Positions 1 to 8,353 of a stretch of 62,417 bases of DNA are shown here, piece by piece. This stretch comes from Cutibacterium modestum (lineage in GTDB: Bacteria > Actinomycetota > Actinomycetes > Propionibacteriales > Propionibacteriaceae), in assembly GCF_008326345.1 (NCBI RefSeq), contig NZ_BJEN01000005.1:1-62417 (forward strand), written 5' to 3'. Positions within the stretch are counted from its first letter, which is position 1. Every line of letters starts with the position of its first letter. Both the position numbers and the translations under genes were made by a program. Under the pieces are notes generated by a model, which saw only the letters and a program-made list of their open reading frames with translations, was not told the DNA's origin and made no database searches.

Positions 1-127
1 ACTGGCTCAAACAGCACCGCGACCACCAACTCACAGGCAACCTCACGGCCTACCACGAATTACATATCGCATCCGACTGACTCCTCCTCTACACCATCAA
101 CAACGACAACACCCTCACCCTGGCCCG
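1..127. repeat. Left terminal inverted repeat (127 bp, perfect)
   Basis: Bases 1-127 equal the reverse complement of 62291-62417 base for base; identity stops at base 128. This is the layout of a linear replicon with terminal inverted repeats. The length 127 is also the largest common k-mer of a widely used short-read assembler, so the contig may simply end where it runs into a longer collapsed repeat, and the true repeat may extend outward beyond the window. Confidence 0.95.
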
Positions 128-155
128 CACCGGCACCCATGACCAACTCCTATAA
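3..155 (+). pseudogene. YafQ/RelE-family toxin fragment, interrupted by a stop
   Basis: Frame 3 reads WLKQHRDHQLTGNLTAYHEL, then HIASD, a TGA stop at 78-80, then LLLYTINNDNTLTLARTGTH to a TAA at 153-155. This is the C-terminal half of YafQ-type mRNA interferases, where the family has a tryptophan (TGG) at the stop position. The 5' part lies outside the window. The nonsense codon is inside the terminal repeat, so the right-end copy has it too. Either the toxin is dead or the repeat preserves a truncated form. The family call rests on the conserved HxxxxDWLL...TLTxxRTGTH pattern; the loss of function is inferred. Confidence 0.8.
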
Positions 156-434
156 CCAAACCAACACCAGTCGAGCCCTTTCGACAACAATCTGCCTATC
201 GAATTACAGGATGAGTCGGGTTCTCGGTTTTCGGCACAGCACGAACTTATGCAAGGCCAAGAACTCCCGATACACGGGTGGACTGATTTAACACATCTGG
301 ATCGCGCCTCATCATCCACCAGCAACCCGAAATGAGACGGCGAAACTTATTTAACCCGTAGATTATTTCTTCCACCCAAAACAACCACCCTTGACTGTCA
401 TACAAGCCAAAATCGTGCCCTTTAAGGCCACTCC
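156..434. other. Intergenic, no gene seen
   Basis: Between the toxin relic and the RelBE pair no frame on either strand has a plausible start, ribosome binding site or recognisable motif. Confidence 0.5.
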
Positions 435-455
435 TTGAACCTCCCCACCATCACG

Positions 456-484
456 ATGACAACACACACCCTGAGCAGTATAAT
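456..484 (+). promoter_or_regulatory. Promoter of the relBE pair
   Basis: There is an ATGACA box at 456-461 and a perfect TATAAT at 479-484 with a 17-bp spacer. A partly palindromic TGTACTACACA follows directly and may serve as the autorepressor operator usual for RelB systems. The start codon at 519 lies about 28 nt from the predicted transcript start, with AGAGG upstream. Confidence 0.75.
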
Positions 485-518
485 GTACTACACAGTCATT
501 GAGGATAGAGGTGACGTC

Positions 519-740
519 ATGAGTTTTTCGATCCGTTTAACCGACCATGAGCGCCGCGTAGCGGACTCCTACGCCCGCCTGCACTCACAATCCCTGAGTG
601 AGGCTTTCAAGCAAGCCCTCTTCGACCGCATCGCCGACGAGTTCGACCTTCAGATAGCACACGAAGCTCTCACCGACTACGCCCGCGACAATTACCAGTC
701 TCGCCCCATCAGCGAGCTATGGGACGAGTGTGACCTATGA
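519..740 (+). CDS. relB: RelB-type antitoxin
   Basis: This 73-residue protein begins MSFSIRLTDHERRVADSYAR, the ribbon-helix-helix N-terminus of the RelB/DinJ family, and ends in an acidic toxin-binding tail rich in Asp and Glu. The start at 519 was chosen over 435 because an AGAGG sits 6-10 nt upstream and the RHH fold starts there. The stop overlaps the RelE start by 4 nt (ATGA), the usual translational coupling. It should neutralise RelE and repress its own promoter at 456-484. Confidence 0.85.
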   Translation: MSFSIRLTDHERRVADSYARLHSQSLSEAFKQALFDRIADEFDLQIAHEALTDYARDNYQSRPISELWDECDL

Positions 741-1003
741 GCTGGCAGCTCGAAACCACCAGCCGATTCGATAAAGAATTCAAAAAACTGGACCGCTACA
801 CCCAAAAACTCATCCACGGCTGGATCACGAAAAACATCGACAACACCACTAACCCCCGCCAGCACGGTAAACCCCTCACCGGTGATCTTTCCGGACTGTG
901 GCGGTACCGCATCGGCGACTACCGCCTCATATGCACACTCAACGATAACCGCCTCATCATCCTTGCCCTGTCAATCGGTCACCGCCGCGACATCTACCGC
1001 TAA
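737..1003 (+). CDS. relE: RelE-type mRNA interferase toxin
   Basis: This 88-residue protein has the complete RelE/ParE fold pattern: KEFKKLDRYTQKLI near the N-terminus, KPLTGDLSGLWRYRIGDYRL in the middle and a C-terminal LSIGHRRDIYR, including the Arg residues and final Tyr typical of ribosome-dependent RelE nucleases. It is coupled to the RelB gene by ATGA overlap. The pair most likely stabilises the plasmid by post-segregational killing. Length is normal and no break is seen. Confidence 0.88.
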   Translation: MSWQLETTSRFDKEFKKLDRYTQKLIHGWITKNIDNTTNPRQHGKPLTGDLSGLWRYRIGDYRLICTLNDNRLIILALSIGHRRDIYR

Positions 1004-1201
1004 GCCCACACCACCCCCAACCACCACCAACCCGGTGCATAAATACACATACAGCTATACACCTATCATCATGTGCACCAACCTACCCTGCTAGACACCT
1101 GTAACACCCACCACCAACACGAACCCCGCAACACCCTTACAATCCCAGCCCACCACCACCAGCTAAAGCCGCTCCCAGGTCATGGCGTGGTGTCTCGTCC
1201 T

Positions 1202-1459
1202 TCACTGGTAGGGGTCGTAAGGGAAGCCGTAAGTGTGTTCCAGGGCCTTGCGCAAAAGGTCGTTCATGGTGGTGTGGTCGGCAACGGCCTTCATTTTTAA
1301 CGCCGTATGGGTGGCGGTAGGCAGTTTGACGTTGAACGCGGTGATCGGGGTCTTGGCTGACTGGAAAGTTTCGGCGACACTGGCCCCCTGGCTTGCCGCC
1401 ATCCGACCGGTGTAACGGCTGGCCTTGTCTGCGGCGGTGGGCTTGTGGTTTTTGCTCAC
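1202..1459 (-). CDS. Small RHH DNA-binding protein, ParB-like partition partner
   Basis: This 85-residue protein has a basic disordered N-terminus and a C-terminal RHH-like segment ([20 protein letters not shown], then [16 protein letters not shown]). The gene overlaps the end of parA by 4 nt, which is the arrangement of type Ib partition loci where a small RHH protein binds the centromere and stimulates ParA. Function is inferred from position and fold; an antitoxin-like regulator is the alternative. Confidence 0.7.
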   Translation of the reverse strand: MSKNHKPTAADKASRYTGRMAASQGASVAETFQSAKTPITAFNVKLPTATHTALKMKAVADHTTMNDLLRKALEHTYGFPYDPYQ

Positions 1460-2040
1460 TTCAGCATCTCCTTGATCTGGGCAGCGACCTGGGCGAATTC
1501 TCCGAGGTCGTCTGGTCGGGTCCCGATGGCTTGCCGGTAGGCGACCCGCCGATGAACTTGCACATCGAGAATGTCGAGGCCCTCGACAGCGGCGGCCCCC
1601 TCATAGGCGTCACGGTATTGCCTCGTCCGATCGGCCTTGTTGAAGAGCAGGGCCCGGCGCGTGCCGTGGGCCACCTGGTAGGTCATCAACGCCCGGTCCA
1701 TATCCAGGTCCCCCGACTCAGTCGGGATAATAACCACATCAGCAACCTCGAGGGCGGCGGTAATCGTCTGGGAGTCACCAGGAGGAGTGTCAATAAAGAC
1801 CAAGTCAGCATCGATGTCACGGCAACGCCTGACGATAGGAGCATTAGCCGGGCGGACCTCGAAATTCAGCCGGTCACCGGCCTCAAAAGCATCAGTAGCC
1901 CAAGACGTCGCTGACCCTTGCGGATCGGCATCCAACAAGACGACCCGATCCTGGCAAGACAGGGCCGTAGCCAGGTAGACCGCCGTGGTCGTCTTCCCAA
2001 CCCCACCCTTGGTGTTAACAATAGAAATAATACGCACCAT
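1456..2040 (-). CDS. parA: ParA-type partition ATPase
   Basis: This 194-residue protein starts [20 protein letters not shown], with the deviant Walker A motif KGGVGKTT, followed by [13 protein letters not shown] and LVFIDTPPG. It lacks the N-terminal HTH of long ParA proteins, so it belongs with type Ib ATPases that pair with a small RHH protein, here the next gene. The start at 2040 removes a non-conserved extension. Dense short repeats upstream (2041-2100) are a candidate centromere. Its job is plasmid segregation. Confidence 0.9.
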   Translation of the reverse strand: MVRIISIVNTKGGVGKTTTAVYLATALSCQDRVVLLDADPQGSATSWATDAFEAGDRLNFEVRPANAPIVRRCRDIDADLVFIDTPPGDSQTITAALEVADVVIIPTESGDLDMDRALMTYQVAHGTRRALLFNKADRTRQYRDAYEGAAAVEGLDILDVQVHRRVAYRQAIGTRPDDLGEFAQVAAQIKEMLK

Positions 2041-2100
2041 AAATACATCATTACACACATGTATCAGTGCATCAGTACATCTATGTATCGGCGTGGTGTG
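2041..2100. promoter_or_regulatory. Candidate centromere/operator repeats upstream of parA
   Basis: This AT-rich stretch carries closely spaced related units: ATACATCA, CATGTATC, TGCATC, GTACATC and ATGTATCG, some in opposite orientation. Repeats directly upstream of a type Ib parA are often both the partition site and the autoregulatory operator. This is by-eye pattern recognition. Confidence 0.45.
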
Positions 2101-2343
2101 AGAAGAAAACCCAGCCCACATACAACGATCCCCCAGCCGACACCAACTCCGAGATCTTATGAAGAGACAACTCCCACAGGAGCTGCACCCCTCACAGGAG
2201 CCCACCAGATCCGCGTCAAGACCCCACACCCCCTACCAGCGCACCCTTCGTGACCAGCTCCAGACACGACCCGATCAAGACACCGCGTAAGCGATGAGAT
2301 CACGGCCTGAACCACACCCTCAGCCTCAAGCCTGCACTCACAG

Positions 2344-2380
2344 AAACCCCTCCTGAACTGGACTTGCTCAGGAGGGGTTT
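2344..2380. terminator. Bidirectional intrinsic terminator
   Basis: AAACCCCTCCTGA at 2344-2356 pairs perfectly with TCAGGAGGGGTTT at 2368-2380 around an 11-nt loop. A and T tracts flank the GC stem. It lies just downstream of the DUF929 gene on the minus strand and upstream of parA, so it separates the two transcripts. Confidence 0.85.
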
Positions 2381-2413
2381 TGTCTTGCCATGCGCCTAGA
2401 CCAAGGCTGCGAA

Positions 2414-3235
2414 TCACCTCAGTTTTTCAGCTGCTGCCTTCACGCCAGGCGACGTGCAGACGTTCGCAGGTTTGTTACCAGTCCTGGAGCAAATCTCGGC
2501 AGTGAAGAGATTCGCCCCTCCTACGATCGCCTGCGCTTCTTTTGAATTTGGATTAGAAAGAGCTTTTACCACGTTTTTCGGATCTTCCCTCGCCATCCAA
2601 GGCATGTAGCTGGGACCCGATGTGGTGATGTCGCCCCAGTAGGAGAAAGGGATGCCTCGTCCTGGGTTGTACTTGCTAAATATATCTTGCTTAGATTCCG
2701 GCAAGTTTGCTATTTGTCGACCTTCCCTATCGGCTAACTCATAGGCGTCCAAATCAACATACTTACTGCTATACTTGTAGTTCCTAAAAGTAATCGTAGG
2801 AATGTTGGAAAGCTCCTTTTCCGCCGGGCTTGACAGGATATCTTTTAGCCCGCTGAAAGTTCCAAATCGAGACAAAGCTGCCGCGAGAGGAAGCCGTTCC
2901 ATCGCACAAAAGGGGCAGAACTCAGACCCCACATAAAAGAGCTTTACCTTGCCGTCCTTGTCAGGTTTATTCCCAGTCTTGGTGACCTGGAGCTCCGAAG
3001 AACCGGGGCCAACCTTGTCATAAACGCCTTTAGGAATGGAAACAATCGCCTTAGAGATCGTATCCTGGGAAGTCTCTATAGCGGGACCCTGGCGGGACTT
3101 ATTAATAGCAAGTATCGTACCAACGATGATAAGAGAGAGGGCCAGTACGCCCACGGCGACATAGGTGATCTTACGGCGCTTCATCTTGAGTGATTCGCGC
3201 TCTTGTTCCCTGCGGAGAATTTCTCGTTTGCTCAT
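2414..3235 (-). CDS. DUF929 family membrane-anchored thioredoxin-like protein
   Basis: This 273-residue protein has a basic cytoplasmic N-terminus (1-22), one membrane helix (about 23-45) and an extracytoplasmic domain. The motif YVGSEFCPFCAMER around residue 102-115 is a CxxC thioredoxin-like active site typical of DUF929. Two more cysteines, in EICSRTG and NVCTSPG near the end, may form a disulfide. The sequence is AT-richer than the surrounding plasmid, which suggests separate origin. A role in oxidative folding outside the membrane is plausible but inferred. Confidence 0.8.
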   Translation of the reverse strand: MSKREILRREQERESLKMKRRKITYVAVGVLALSLIIVGTILAINKSRQGPAIETSQDTISKAIVSIPKGVYDKVGPGSSELQVTKTGNKPDKDGKVKLFYVGSEFCPFCAMERLPLAAALSRFGTFSGLKDILSSPAEKELSNIPTITFRNYKYSSKYVDLDAYELADREGRQIANLPESKQDIFSKYNPGRGIPFSYWGDITTSGPSYMPWMAREDPKNVVKALSNPNSKEAQAIVGGANLFTAEICSRTGNKPANVCTSPGVKAAAEKLR

Positions 3236-3648
3236 AAATTTATCAGTAGAGAGAAATTGAGCTAAAGTTCAACGGAGGATTAATGAATGCACAGACGGAT
3301 GAAATGAGATTCACTGTTTTTCTTTCTGTCGATTTAATCGAAAGGCAGTAAGATACTAGTACATGAAGGGGCAACGGGTCGCCGGCTCGGGGGGTCTATG
3401 TCCAGGAATCGTGTCGCAACTGTGTCCGGTAAGCCCGGTTCTGGTCGATAAGTCGGGCACGTCCGAGGTCGGACTTGGCGAGTTTTCCCTCTGCGGTCTG
3501 AGCACGAGCCAGTGCGCATCTCGATACTTTCGCACCTCGGCCAGCAGGCCTCACATCTGGTCTGCCGTTTTCGAGCACCTGGCCCACGTCAGCCTCGACG
3601 GAAACCACGGCCCCACAACGACTCCACGCGCCCCTGACTCTTGGACCC
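3236..3648. other. Intergenic, possible degraded coding sequence
   Basis: The first 125 bases are AT-rich. The rest is GC-rich and keeps an open minus frame (3396-3680) without a ribosome binding site or recognised domain, overlapping the end of the next gene. It is probably decayed sequence and is not called as a gene. Confidence 0.4.
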
Positions 3649-3768
3649 TCAGTTAGCTTTGAGGGTCTGGGTGACCTCACGGGTGAGCGCTTGACAAGTC
3701 CACGCAGACACGGTCATGCCCTGCCGGGACGCATCCCGTTCGATCAGCCTCCACACGCTGGCACTCAC
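3649..3768. repeat. Subterminal inverted repeat, left arm (120 bp)
   Basis: Pairs with 59620-59739 in inverted orientation. The two arms lie about 3.6 kb and 2.7 kb from the ends, which suggests an older, longer terminal inverted repeat or exchange between the ends. Confidence 0.85.
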
Positions 3769-3933
3769 TCGGATCGTGCAAGGTTCCAGGGGTTCAGTCT
3801 CCACTTCCTCCCAAGCTCGACCCCCGAAGGGGTCGACCTGCAACCCCTCAAACCCTGACTCAGCTTCACCAGCCCACCGACTGACCATCTCATCGCTAAC
3901 TCGAACACCATTGTCGGCAACAAACTCACTCAT
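3649..3933 (-). CDS. RHH-type antitoxin
   Basis: This 94-residue protein begins MSEFVADNGVRVSDEMVSRW and has a C-terminal RHH segment, TIRVSASVWRLIERDASRQG followed by MTVSAWTCQALTREV. The start at 3933 is fixed by AGGAGG 8 nt upstream. The N-terminal pattern (GVRVSDEMxxRWAxEAExGF) is shared with the RHH protein at 53883 and is typical of antitoxins paired with BrnT/DUF4258-like toxins. The upstream partner (3948-4133) is decayed, so this may be an orphan antitoxin. Its last 120 bp are duplicated in inverted orientation at 59620-59739. Confidence 0.75.
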   Translation of the reverse strand: MSEFVADNGVRVSDEMVSRWAGEAESGFEGLQVDPFGGRAWEEVETEPLEPCTIRVSASVWRLIERDASRQGMTVSAWTCQALTREVTQTLKAN

Positions 3934-3947
3934 CTCGCCCTCCTCAT

Positions 3948-4133
3948 CTAAGCCAGAAACCCTTTCGTCAACCAATTCGCGTGAATCACCAATACGGACC
4001 CGTCAGCGCCACGAACAAACACCACCTCGATTACCCGCCCCGCACCATCAAATCCGATCGTGGCCCACCGCACCGGCTCAACATCCTCATCACCCCGACG
4101 CACCCGAGCCGGCCAAGGCGAAAACGGCCGACA
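3948..4133 (-). pseudogene. Remnant of a BrnT/DUF4258-like toxin
   Basis: Minus-strand codons give VEPVRWATIGFDGAGRVIEV followed by VFVR, GSVLVIHA and a TAG at 3948-3950. The pattern GFDxAGRxxEVVxVR...VIHA is the C-terminal half of small toxins that precede RHH antitoxins. Upstream the frame is closed by a TGA at 4134-4136 and no intact N-terminus is found in other frames, so the toxin appears broken. Confidence 0.6.
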
Positions 4134-4536
4134 TCAGTTAAGACACCTCAAATAATCGGTCTCGATACATTCGGCCCATTCAACTTCAACACAGCCCACA
4201 CCAACACCGACACGCTTCACACTGCCATTAAGCAGCATATTCAGACCACCCTCGAAACAGCACCGTGCCACTGACACTAACAACCCCTTGAGGACACTCT
4301 TCAAAGGAAACCATAGCCATTAATAGCACCTCCTTAACCACACCTTTATAAAAACGGGCGCGGTAAACCGAGGAAAGTTCTAAGAGCTACCCCTGTTCGA
4401 CAAAGCATTCCGAAACAACCGTACGATTATGGTCCAATCTGGTGGAAGGACTCGCGGTAGCTTCTTCCGAGCATAATTTCCAGAAAGCCGCCCGGTACAG
4501 GATCTGTCTGGGAACCATCGAACGGACTGTCCATCA
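4134..4536. other. Intergenic, decayed toxin 5' side and spacer
   Basis: This stretch lies between the toxin remnant and the end of the exporter gene. Frames are short and interrupted on both strands. It marks the change from GC-rich to AT-richer sequence, that is, the left edge of the biosynthetic island. Confidence 0.45.
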
Positions 4537-5781
4537 TCATTTGCAACGCAGCGACAGAGCAGCCAGGGCTGTCAAAGCAATCCAGTACATGAGGCCAAGA
4601 TGGGCATGCTCCAACTGGCTGTAGACGGACAGTCCTATCCAAACACCGACCGTCTCACCTACAGCAGAGGTGAGCTGCCTCATGTTCATCGATTCCACGA
4701 CAGGTCGGCCCTCGGTGAGGTTAGCAAAAGCAACATTAAGAATTGGCGTGAATACCGTCTCCCCCAACGAAAAGATAAACACCCCACAGAATACAAGGAC
4801 TACGCCAAGCAATCCCCTTGAAGCATTAAAGAATAGCATCGATATGCCAAGAGTACACACTCCTGACATCATGATCTTCTGGACTTTCACTCCAATTTTT
4901 AGCTGGCGTTCCACAAGCAAAGATATCGGAATTTGAATCAACACGACAAGCACTCCATTAGTTGTATAGAACAGAGACCTCATCATAGAACTTGTCGCTA
5001 TTGCAGAAAAGACTAGGGAAAAACTTGAAAAGAATTGCCCTATCAGGATACTGCCTATCAGCGCTATAATCGTTATTTTTCTCGCATCAGCCGTCCTGAA
5101 TAATTCACGAAAAATTCTGATCCCCATCGGCGACCTCAGGGAACCTTCGCTCATCATCACGCCTTTCGGGGCAGCCATTGGCGCTAATATCGCAGCGATA
5201 AAGAGCGCTACACTGACTCCTAATAGAAACTGCTCATAAATATTTCTATCAAGTATCATATTACCGAGAATAGGACCTACCGCCGCAGTGCAATTCGCGA
5301 CAACTTGAATGACAGCGAAACCGCGGTTCTGGGAAGCTCTATCAGGAGTTGCTAGCGCTATAAAGCTTCGCACACCAGTACCATTAACACTGAACCCTAG
5401 GCCCGCAGCGCCCAGAGCAGCAATTATCGCATAGGGGTTTGCCGTAAGCGCCACAACAGCGTAAGAAACCGAGATCAGAGTAAGAGCAATTCTTACGCAA
5501 CTTCGCACTGATAAACGGTGAAGTGGCGAAGCAAGAAATAGAGCACCACCACGAGTCATCAGTGTAAGCACGCTTACCGACCCCGCGATGAGCCGTTCCT
5601 GCGTACTTCCAAATTTCAATGTAAGCAATAGAGGGAGGACCGGTAGCAACGCAAAGTAAGATGATTGGCTGAGAACTTGGTCTGCCATAATGAGGTTGAA
5701 TACACGCCCAGGAAGCCGCGATTTTGACGGTTTACTTCGTGTCCCTATTGTCTTCACTGGCACCCCTAGACTTGAGTCCAA
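4537..5781 (-). CDS. Major facilitator superfamily exporter
   Basis: This 414-residue protein has about 12 hydrophobic segments, starting near residue 28 after a basic cytoplasmic N-terminus. Features include a loop with RxxxHRLSVRSCVR after TM2, typical of the MFS A-motif region, and a central cytoplasmic loop around residues 205-230. It is full length for a drug/metabolite:H+ antiporter. It is the last gene of the minus-strand NRPS island, separated from it by an IS630 relic. Export of the peptide product, or self-protection, is the natural inference; the substrate cannot be read from sequence. Confidence 0.8.
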   Translation of the reverse strand: MDSSLGVPVKTIGTRSKPSKSRLPGRVFNLIMADQVLSQSSYFALLPVLPLLLTLKFGSTQERLIAGSVSVLTLMTRGGALFLASPLHRLSVRSCVRIALTLISVSYAVVALTANPYAIIAALGAAGLGFSVNGTGVRSFIALATPDRASQNRGFAVIQVVANCTAAVGPILGNMILDRNIYEQFLLGVSVALFIAAILAPMAAPKGVMMSEGSLRSPMGIRIFRELFRTADARKITIIALIGSILIGQFFSSFSLVFSAIATSSMMRSLFYTTNGVLVVLIQIPISLLVERQLKIGVKVQKIMMSGVCTLGISMLFFNASRGLLGVVLVFCGVFIFSLGETVFTPILNVAFANLTEGRPVVESMNMRQLTSAVGETVGVWIGLSVYSQLEHAHLGLMYWIALTALAALSLRCK

Positions 5782-5934
5782 TCAACGACGCTAACAGCTT
5801 CTTTAATCGCTTCATCACAAACTTTATCTTCCCGCACGAATCTTCGAGTTTAATGCTCATATTGGTATGACATATTCGATGCATAAAGCTTTCTCTAGTG
5901 AATATTAGACATTATATCTATGCTCTTGGTTCAT

Positions 5935-6290
5935 GCGAAGATTATCGGTCTTTCCAGAGGTTGGCGAAGGGTGCGAATAGTGGTGCTGTCTTCACTGGTT
6001 CCGATCATTCACATAGCTGATGGCCTGTCGGTCTATGACGCCAGAACACACCTCGACCGAGAGCTCAACCACGAGCCGCTGTGGGAATAGTGAACACGGA
6101 ACTCATATTAGCAGCGACCCAATCACGCATCTCAACATGTTTGTGCGTAGAGAAATTATTCATAATTAGGTGCAATCCTTCCTAGAGTAGACAGAAAACC
6201 CTTGATGGCGATATTGGACGTTGACAACTCCAGCCACGCGACTGACGACGATGTTTAAAGCTGCGAACAAGGTTATCGTAGCGTGCCGCA
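5935..6290 (-). pseudogene. IS630-family transposase relic
   Basis: Minus-strand fragments in different frames line up with an IS630 DDE transposase: RHATITLFAALNIVVSRVAG, QYRHQGF, then LHLIMNNFSTHKHVEMRDW, an SWL-like piece and EVCSGVIDRQAISYV, then RTFANLWKDR. Several frameshifts and stops separate them, so the gene is dead. No clear terminal repeats were found. It lies between the exporter and the biosynthetic genes and supports a history of insertion and rearrangement. Confidence 0.75.
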
Positions 6291-6345
6291 TAATATAGTC
6301 ATGGTGTGTGTTTCACTTCTCGCCGTAAAATCTACTGCCACGCAA

Positions 6346-7653
6346 CTAATCTCTGCTTACAGGAGCGACACGCACTACGCAAGCATTAGCAGCGCGATCC
6401 AATAACTGAGTCACTGTATGCTCGTCATTACCACGGGCAACAATAGCAGCTACCCTTGCATGCGAACCATTTACTGCATGTGCTACTTCTCCTGGGAAGC
6501 ATTCCCAATACAAATCGATTTCTTCAGGGACACTGTCATAGAGCGAAACCTCTGATACCACTCCAGGCGAGGCTTCGATAAACTTTGAAGCAGCACACTG
6601 GGTTATCTCAGGCAAAGGATGGAGAGGAAGTCCACACAAAGAATCAATCAGATTTCCATAGTAGTCGATCCCTGGTCGCACAGCTGACACAAGATCCGGC
6701 GCAATAAAATCTCCGCCTTGACGCACGTGAAATTCTCCCCATACAATTTTTTTCTCAGGTGTGACCCAAAATTCAACATGCAGATTTCCACACTCAATTC
6801 CAAGCGCATTTACACAGCTTTGAAGCTGTTCTTCAAATTCAAGTTTGCTGGATATACTGTTCAGATCAGCTGGCTGGATATGACCAATTTCAACGAAATC
6901 TTCGTTGGTTGTTTTTGCTGTGGTTGTGTAGATGCATACCCGTCCATCTATAGCAATACCCTCAACTGAGTACTCAATACCCGTGATAAACTCTTCTAAG
7001 CAGTAATTCCCCTCGAGAACGACAGCATCAAGTCCAGAAGTATCTTCAACATTTAAGATGTGTCTAACGCCAACACTGCCCATTCCTATGGATGGCTTAA
7101 CAATCCAGCCTCTTGGGCTATCGGTTGGTTTTTCAACGACAGCGCCTGATGCATCACTAAATTGTAGGCACCCATCAGAAGTCACTCCAACAATACGCAA
7201 GCTTTGTGGCTGATAGATACCAGCTTTTCGAAGCGCATCGCGGCACGCTGGTTTATCTTGGATACGTTCAATACAATCAGCAGTATTTCTAGCAACACCA
7301 ATAGCTTCAGCTAAAAGACTATTCTGCAACTGATAATTTTCGCGCAGTGCCGTTGAAAGAGCTATCTTTCCAGGGCATCGGGTTTCAATTTCTGTCGCTA
7401 TTTTAGCGATCTCATCAGCATCTAAGCTTCTCCTGTAGGGTCCGGATATTCTAATTAAACAATCGACAGAAATCGGCGGAATTTTGTTCTTTAGTTCTTC
7501 CTCGAAATCTACGCCACATATCATTATGTGGCGCTTCTGGCACGCTTCATAGAAGCTTTTAAACCAATGCGTTGAGGCATGAGATCCAGATGTGGTGACA
7601 CCTACCAAAACCGCCCATTTTCTTTCAGCCACTACGCTGTCACGAGAAAACAT
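6346..7653 (-). CDS. ATP-grasp amide ligase
   Basis: This 435-residue protein has the ATP-grasp layout of carnosine synthase and dapdiamide DdaF-type ligases: an N-terminal Rossmann-like region, a lid with GWIVKPSIGMGSVGVRHI (around 195-212), CLEEFITGIEYSVEGIAIDG, and the metal site region ECGNLHVEFWVTPEKKIVWG followed by EFHVRQGGDF. Such enzymes activate a carboxylate as acyl phosphate and join it to an amine. It overlaps the thioesterase gene by 14 nt and so belongs to the NRPS operon. It may attach a further acyl or amino acid to diaminopropionate, or form the bond that the atypical condensation domain cannot. Confidence 0.8.
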   Translation of the reverse strand: MFSRDSVVAERKWAVLVGVTTSGSHASTHWFKSFYEACQKRHIMICGVDFEEELKNKIPPISVDCLIRISGPYRRSLDADEIAKIATEIETRCPGKIALSTALRENYQLQNSLLAEAIGVARNTADCIERIQDKPACRDALRKAGIYQPQSLRIVGVTSDGCLQFSDASGAVVEKPTDSPRGWIVKPSIGMGSVGVRHILNVEDTSGLDAVVLEGNYCLEEFITGIEYSVEGIAIDGRVCIYTTTAKTTNEDFVEIGHIQPADLNSISSKLEFEEQLQSCVNALGIECGNLHVEFWVTPEKKIVWGEFHVRQGGDFIAPDLVSAVRPGIDYYGNLIDSLCGLPLHPLPEITQCAASKFIEASPGVVSEVSLYDSVPEEIDLYWECFPGEVAHAVNGSHARVAAIVARGNDEHTVTQLLDRAANACVVRVAPVSRD

Positions 7654-8353
7654 TTAACCATTCCCTTCTTCCAAAACCTTCATGTGCATAATGCCCTCCG
7701 GTCACTTCGATCAATCTGTACGTCTCACTCGTAGCTTCACGCCATTGGACGGCCTCTTCGGAAGAAACAATCTTATCATCAATAGCGGAAACACAGGTTA
7801 TAGGGACATGAATCTGCTTAAGTTGGTTACCACAACACGATTCCGCCAGTAAGAGATCATCGAGCGTAGGGCGAACAAACAGATCATCGGATTCATCGGA
7901 GTTCAGAATACTTTTAGGAGTCAATCCGTAGCTACGCATACGCTGCCGTGCACGTTCCAAGTTCCATCCCTCTCGCTCCCCCCTGTAACTCTTAGGACTT
8001 TGCCCACATAAGGCAACCAAACGAGTCGCGAAAATTCCGTCATTTTCTAAAATATTAGCAGCTACGAACGACAACATCGCGCCAAAGCTAACCCCGGCGA
8101 GTATCAACGGCCCAGTCGGAATTTCGAAGGATGATCGAAACTTGCTGACGAACTCTCCCATGGTTCTGATGCCGGGTTCAAGTAATCGTTGACCCCTGCC
8201 AGGCGGGCAGTAACCCCAAACTGTAGTATCCCCCTCTAAGACAGACATCGATTGAAAGGCAGGAGCTCCGGCACCCGTAGGAGGGAATATCAGGACTGTG
8301 GAGCAACAAGAGGTAGTTGCTGAACTAATACGCTGCCAAACTTCCGGATTCAA
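7640..8353 (-). CDS. Type II thioesterase
   Basis: This 237-residue alpha/beta hydrolase has the family start LIFPPTGAGAPAFQS, nucleophile motif AGVSFGAML (GxSxG), an acid in SAIDDKIVS and the catalytic histidine in TGGHYAHEGF. Type II thioesterases clear misprimed carrier proteins or release the product. It overlaps the upstream A-PCP gene by 4 nt and the ATP-grasp gene by 14 nt. No thioesterase domain is fused to either NRPS protein, so this could also be the release enzyme. Confidence 0.88.
   Translation of the reverse strand: MNPEVWQRISSATTSCCSTVLIFPPTGAGAPAFQSMSVLEGDTTVWGYCPPGRGQRLLEPGIRTMGEFVSKFRSSFEIPTGPLILAGVSFGAMLSFVAANILENDGIFATRLVALCGQSPKSYRGEREGWNLERARQRMRSYGLTPKSILNSDESDDLFVRPTLDDLLLAESCCGNQLKQIHVPITCVSAIDDKIVSSEEAVQWREATSETYRLIEVTGGHYAHEGFGRREWLNVFS

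Noticed and set aside
3396-3680. Open minus-strand frame of 94 codons near the RHH antitoxin
   Set aside because: It overlaps the end of the antitoxin, lacks a ribosome binding site and has a low-complexity composition.
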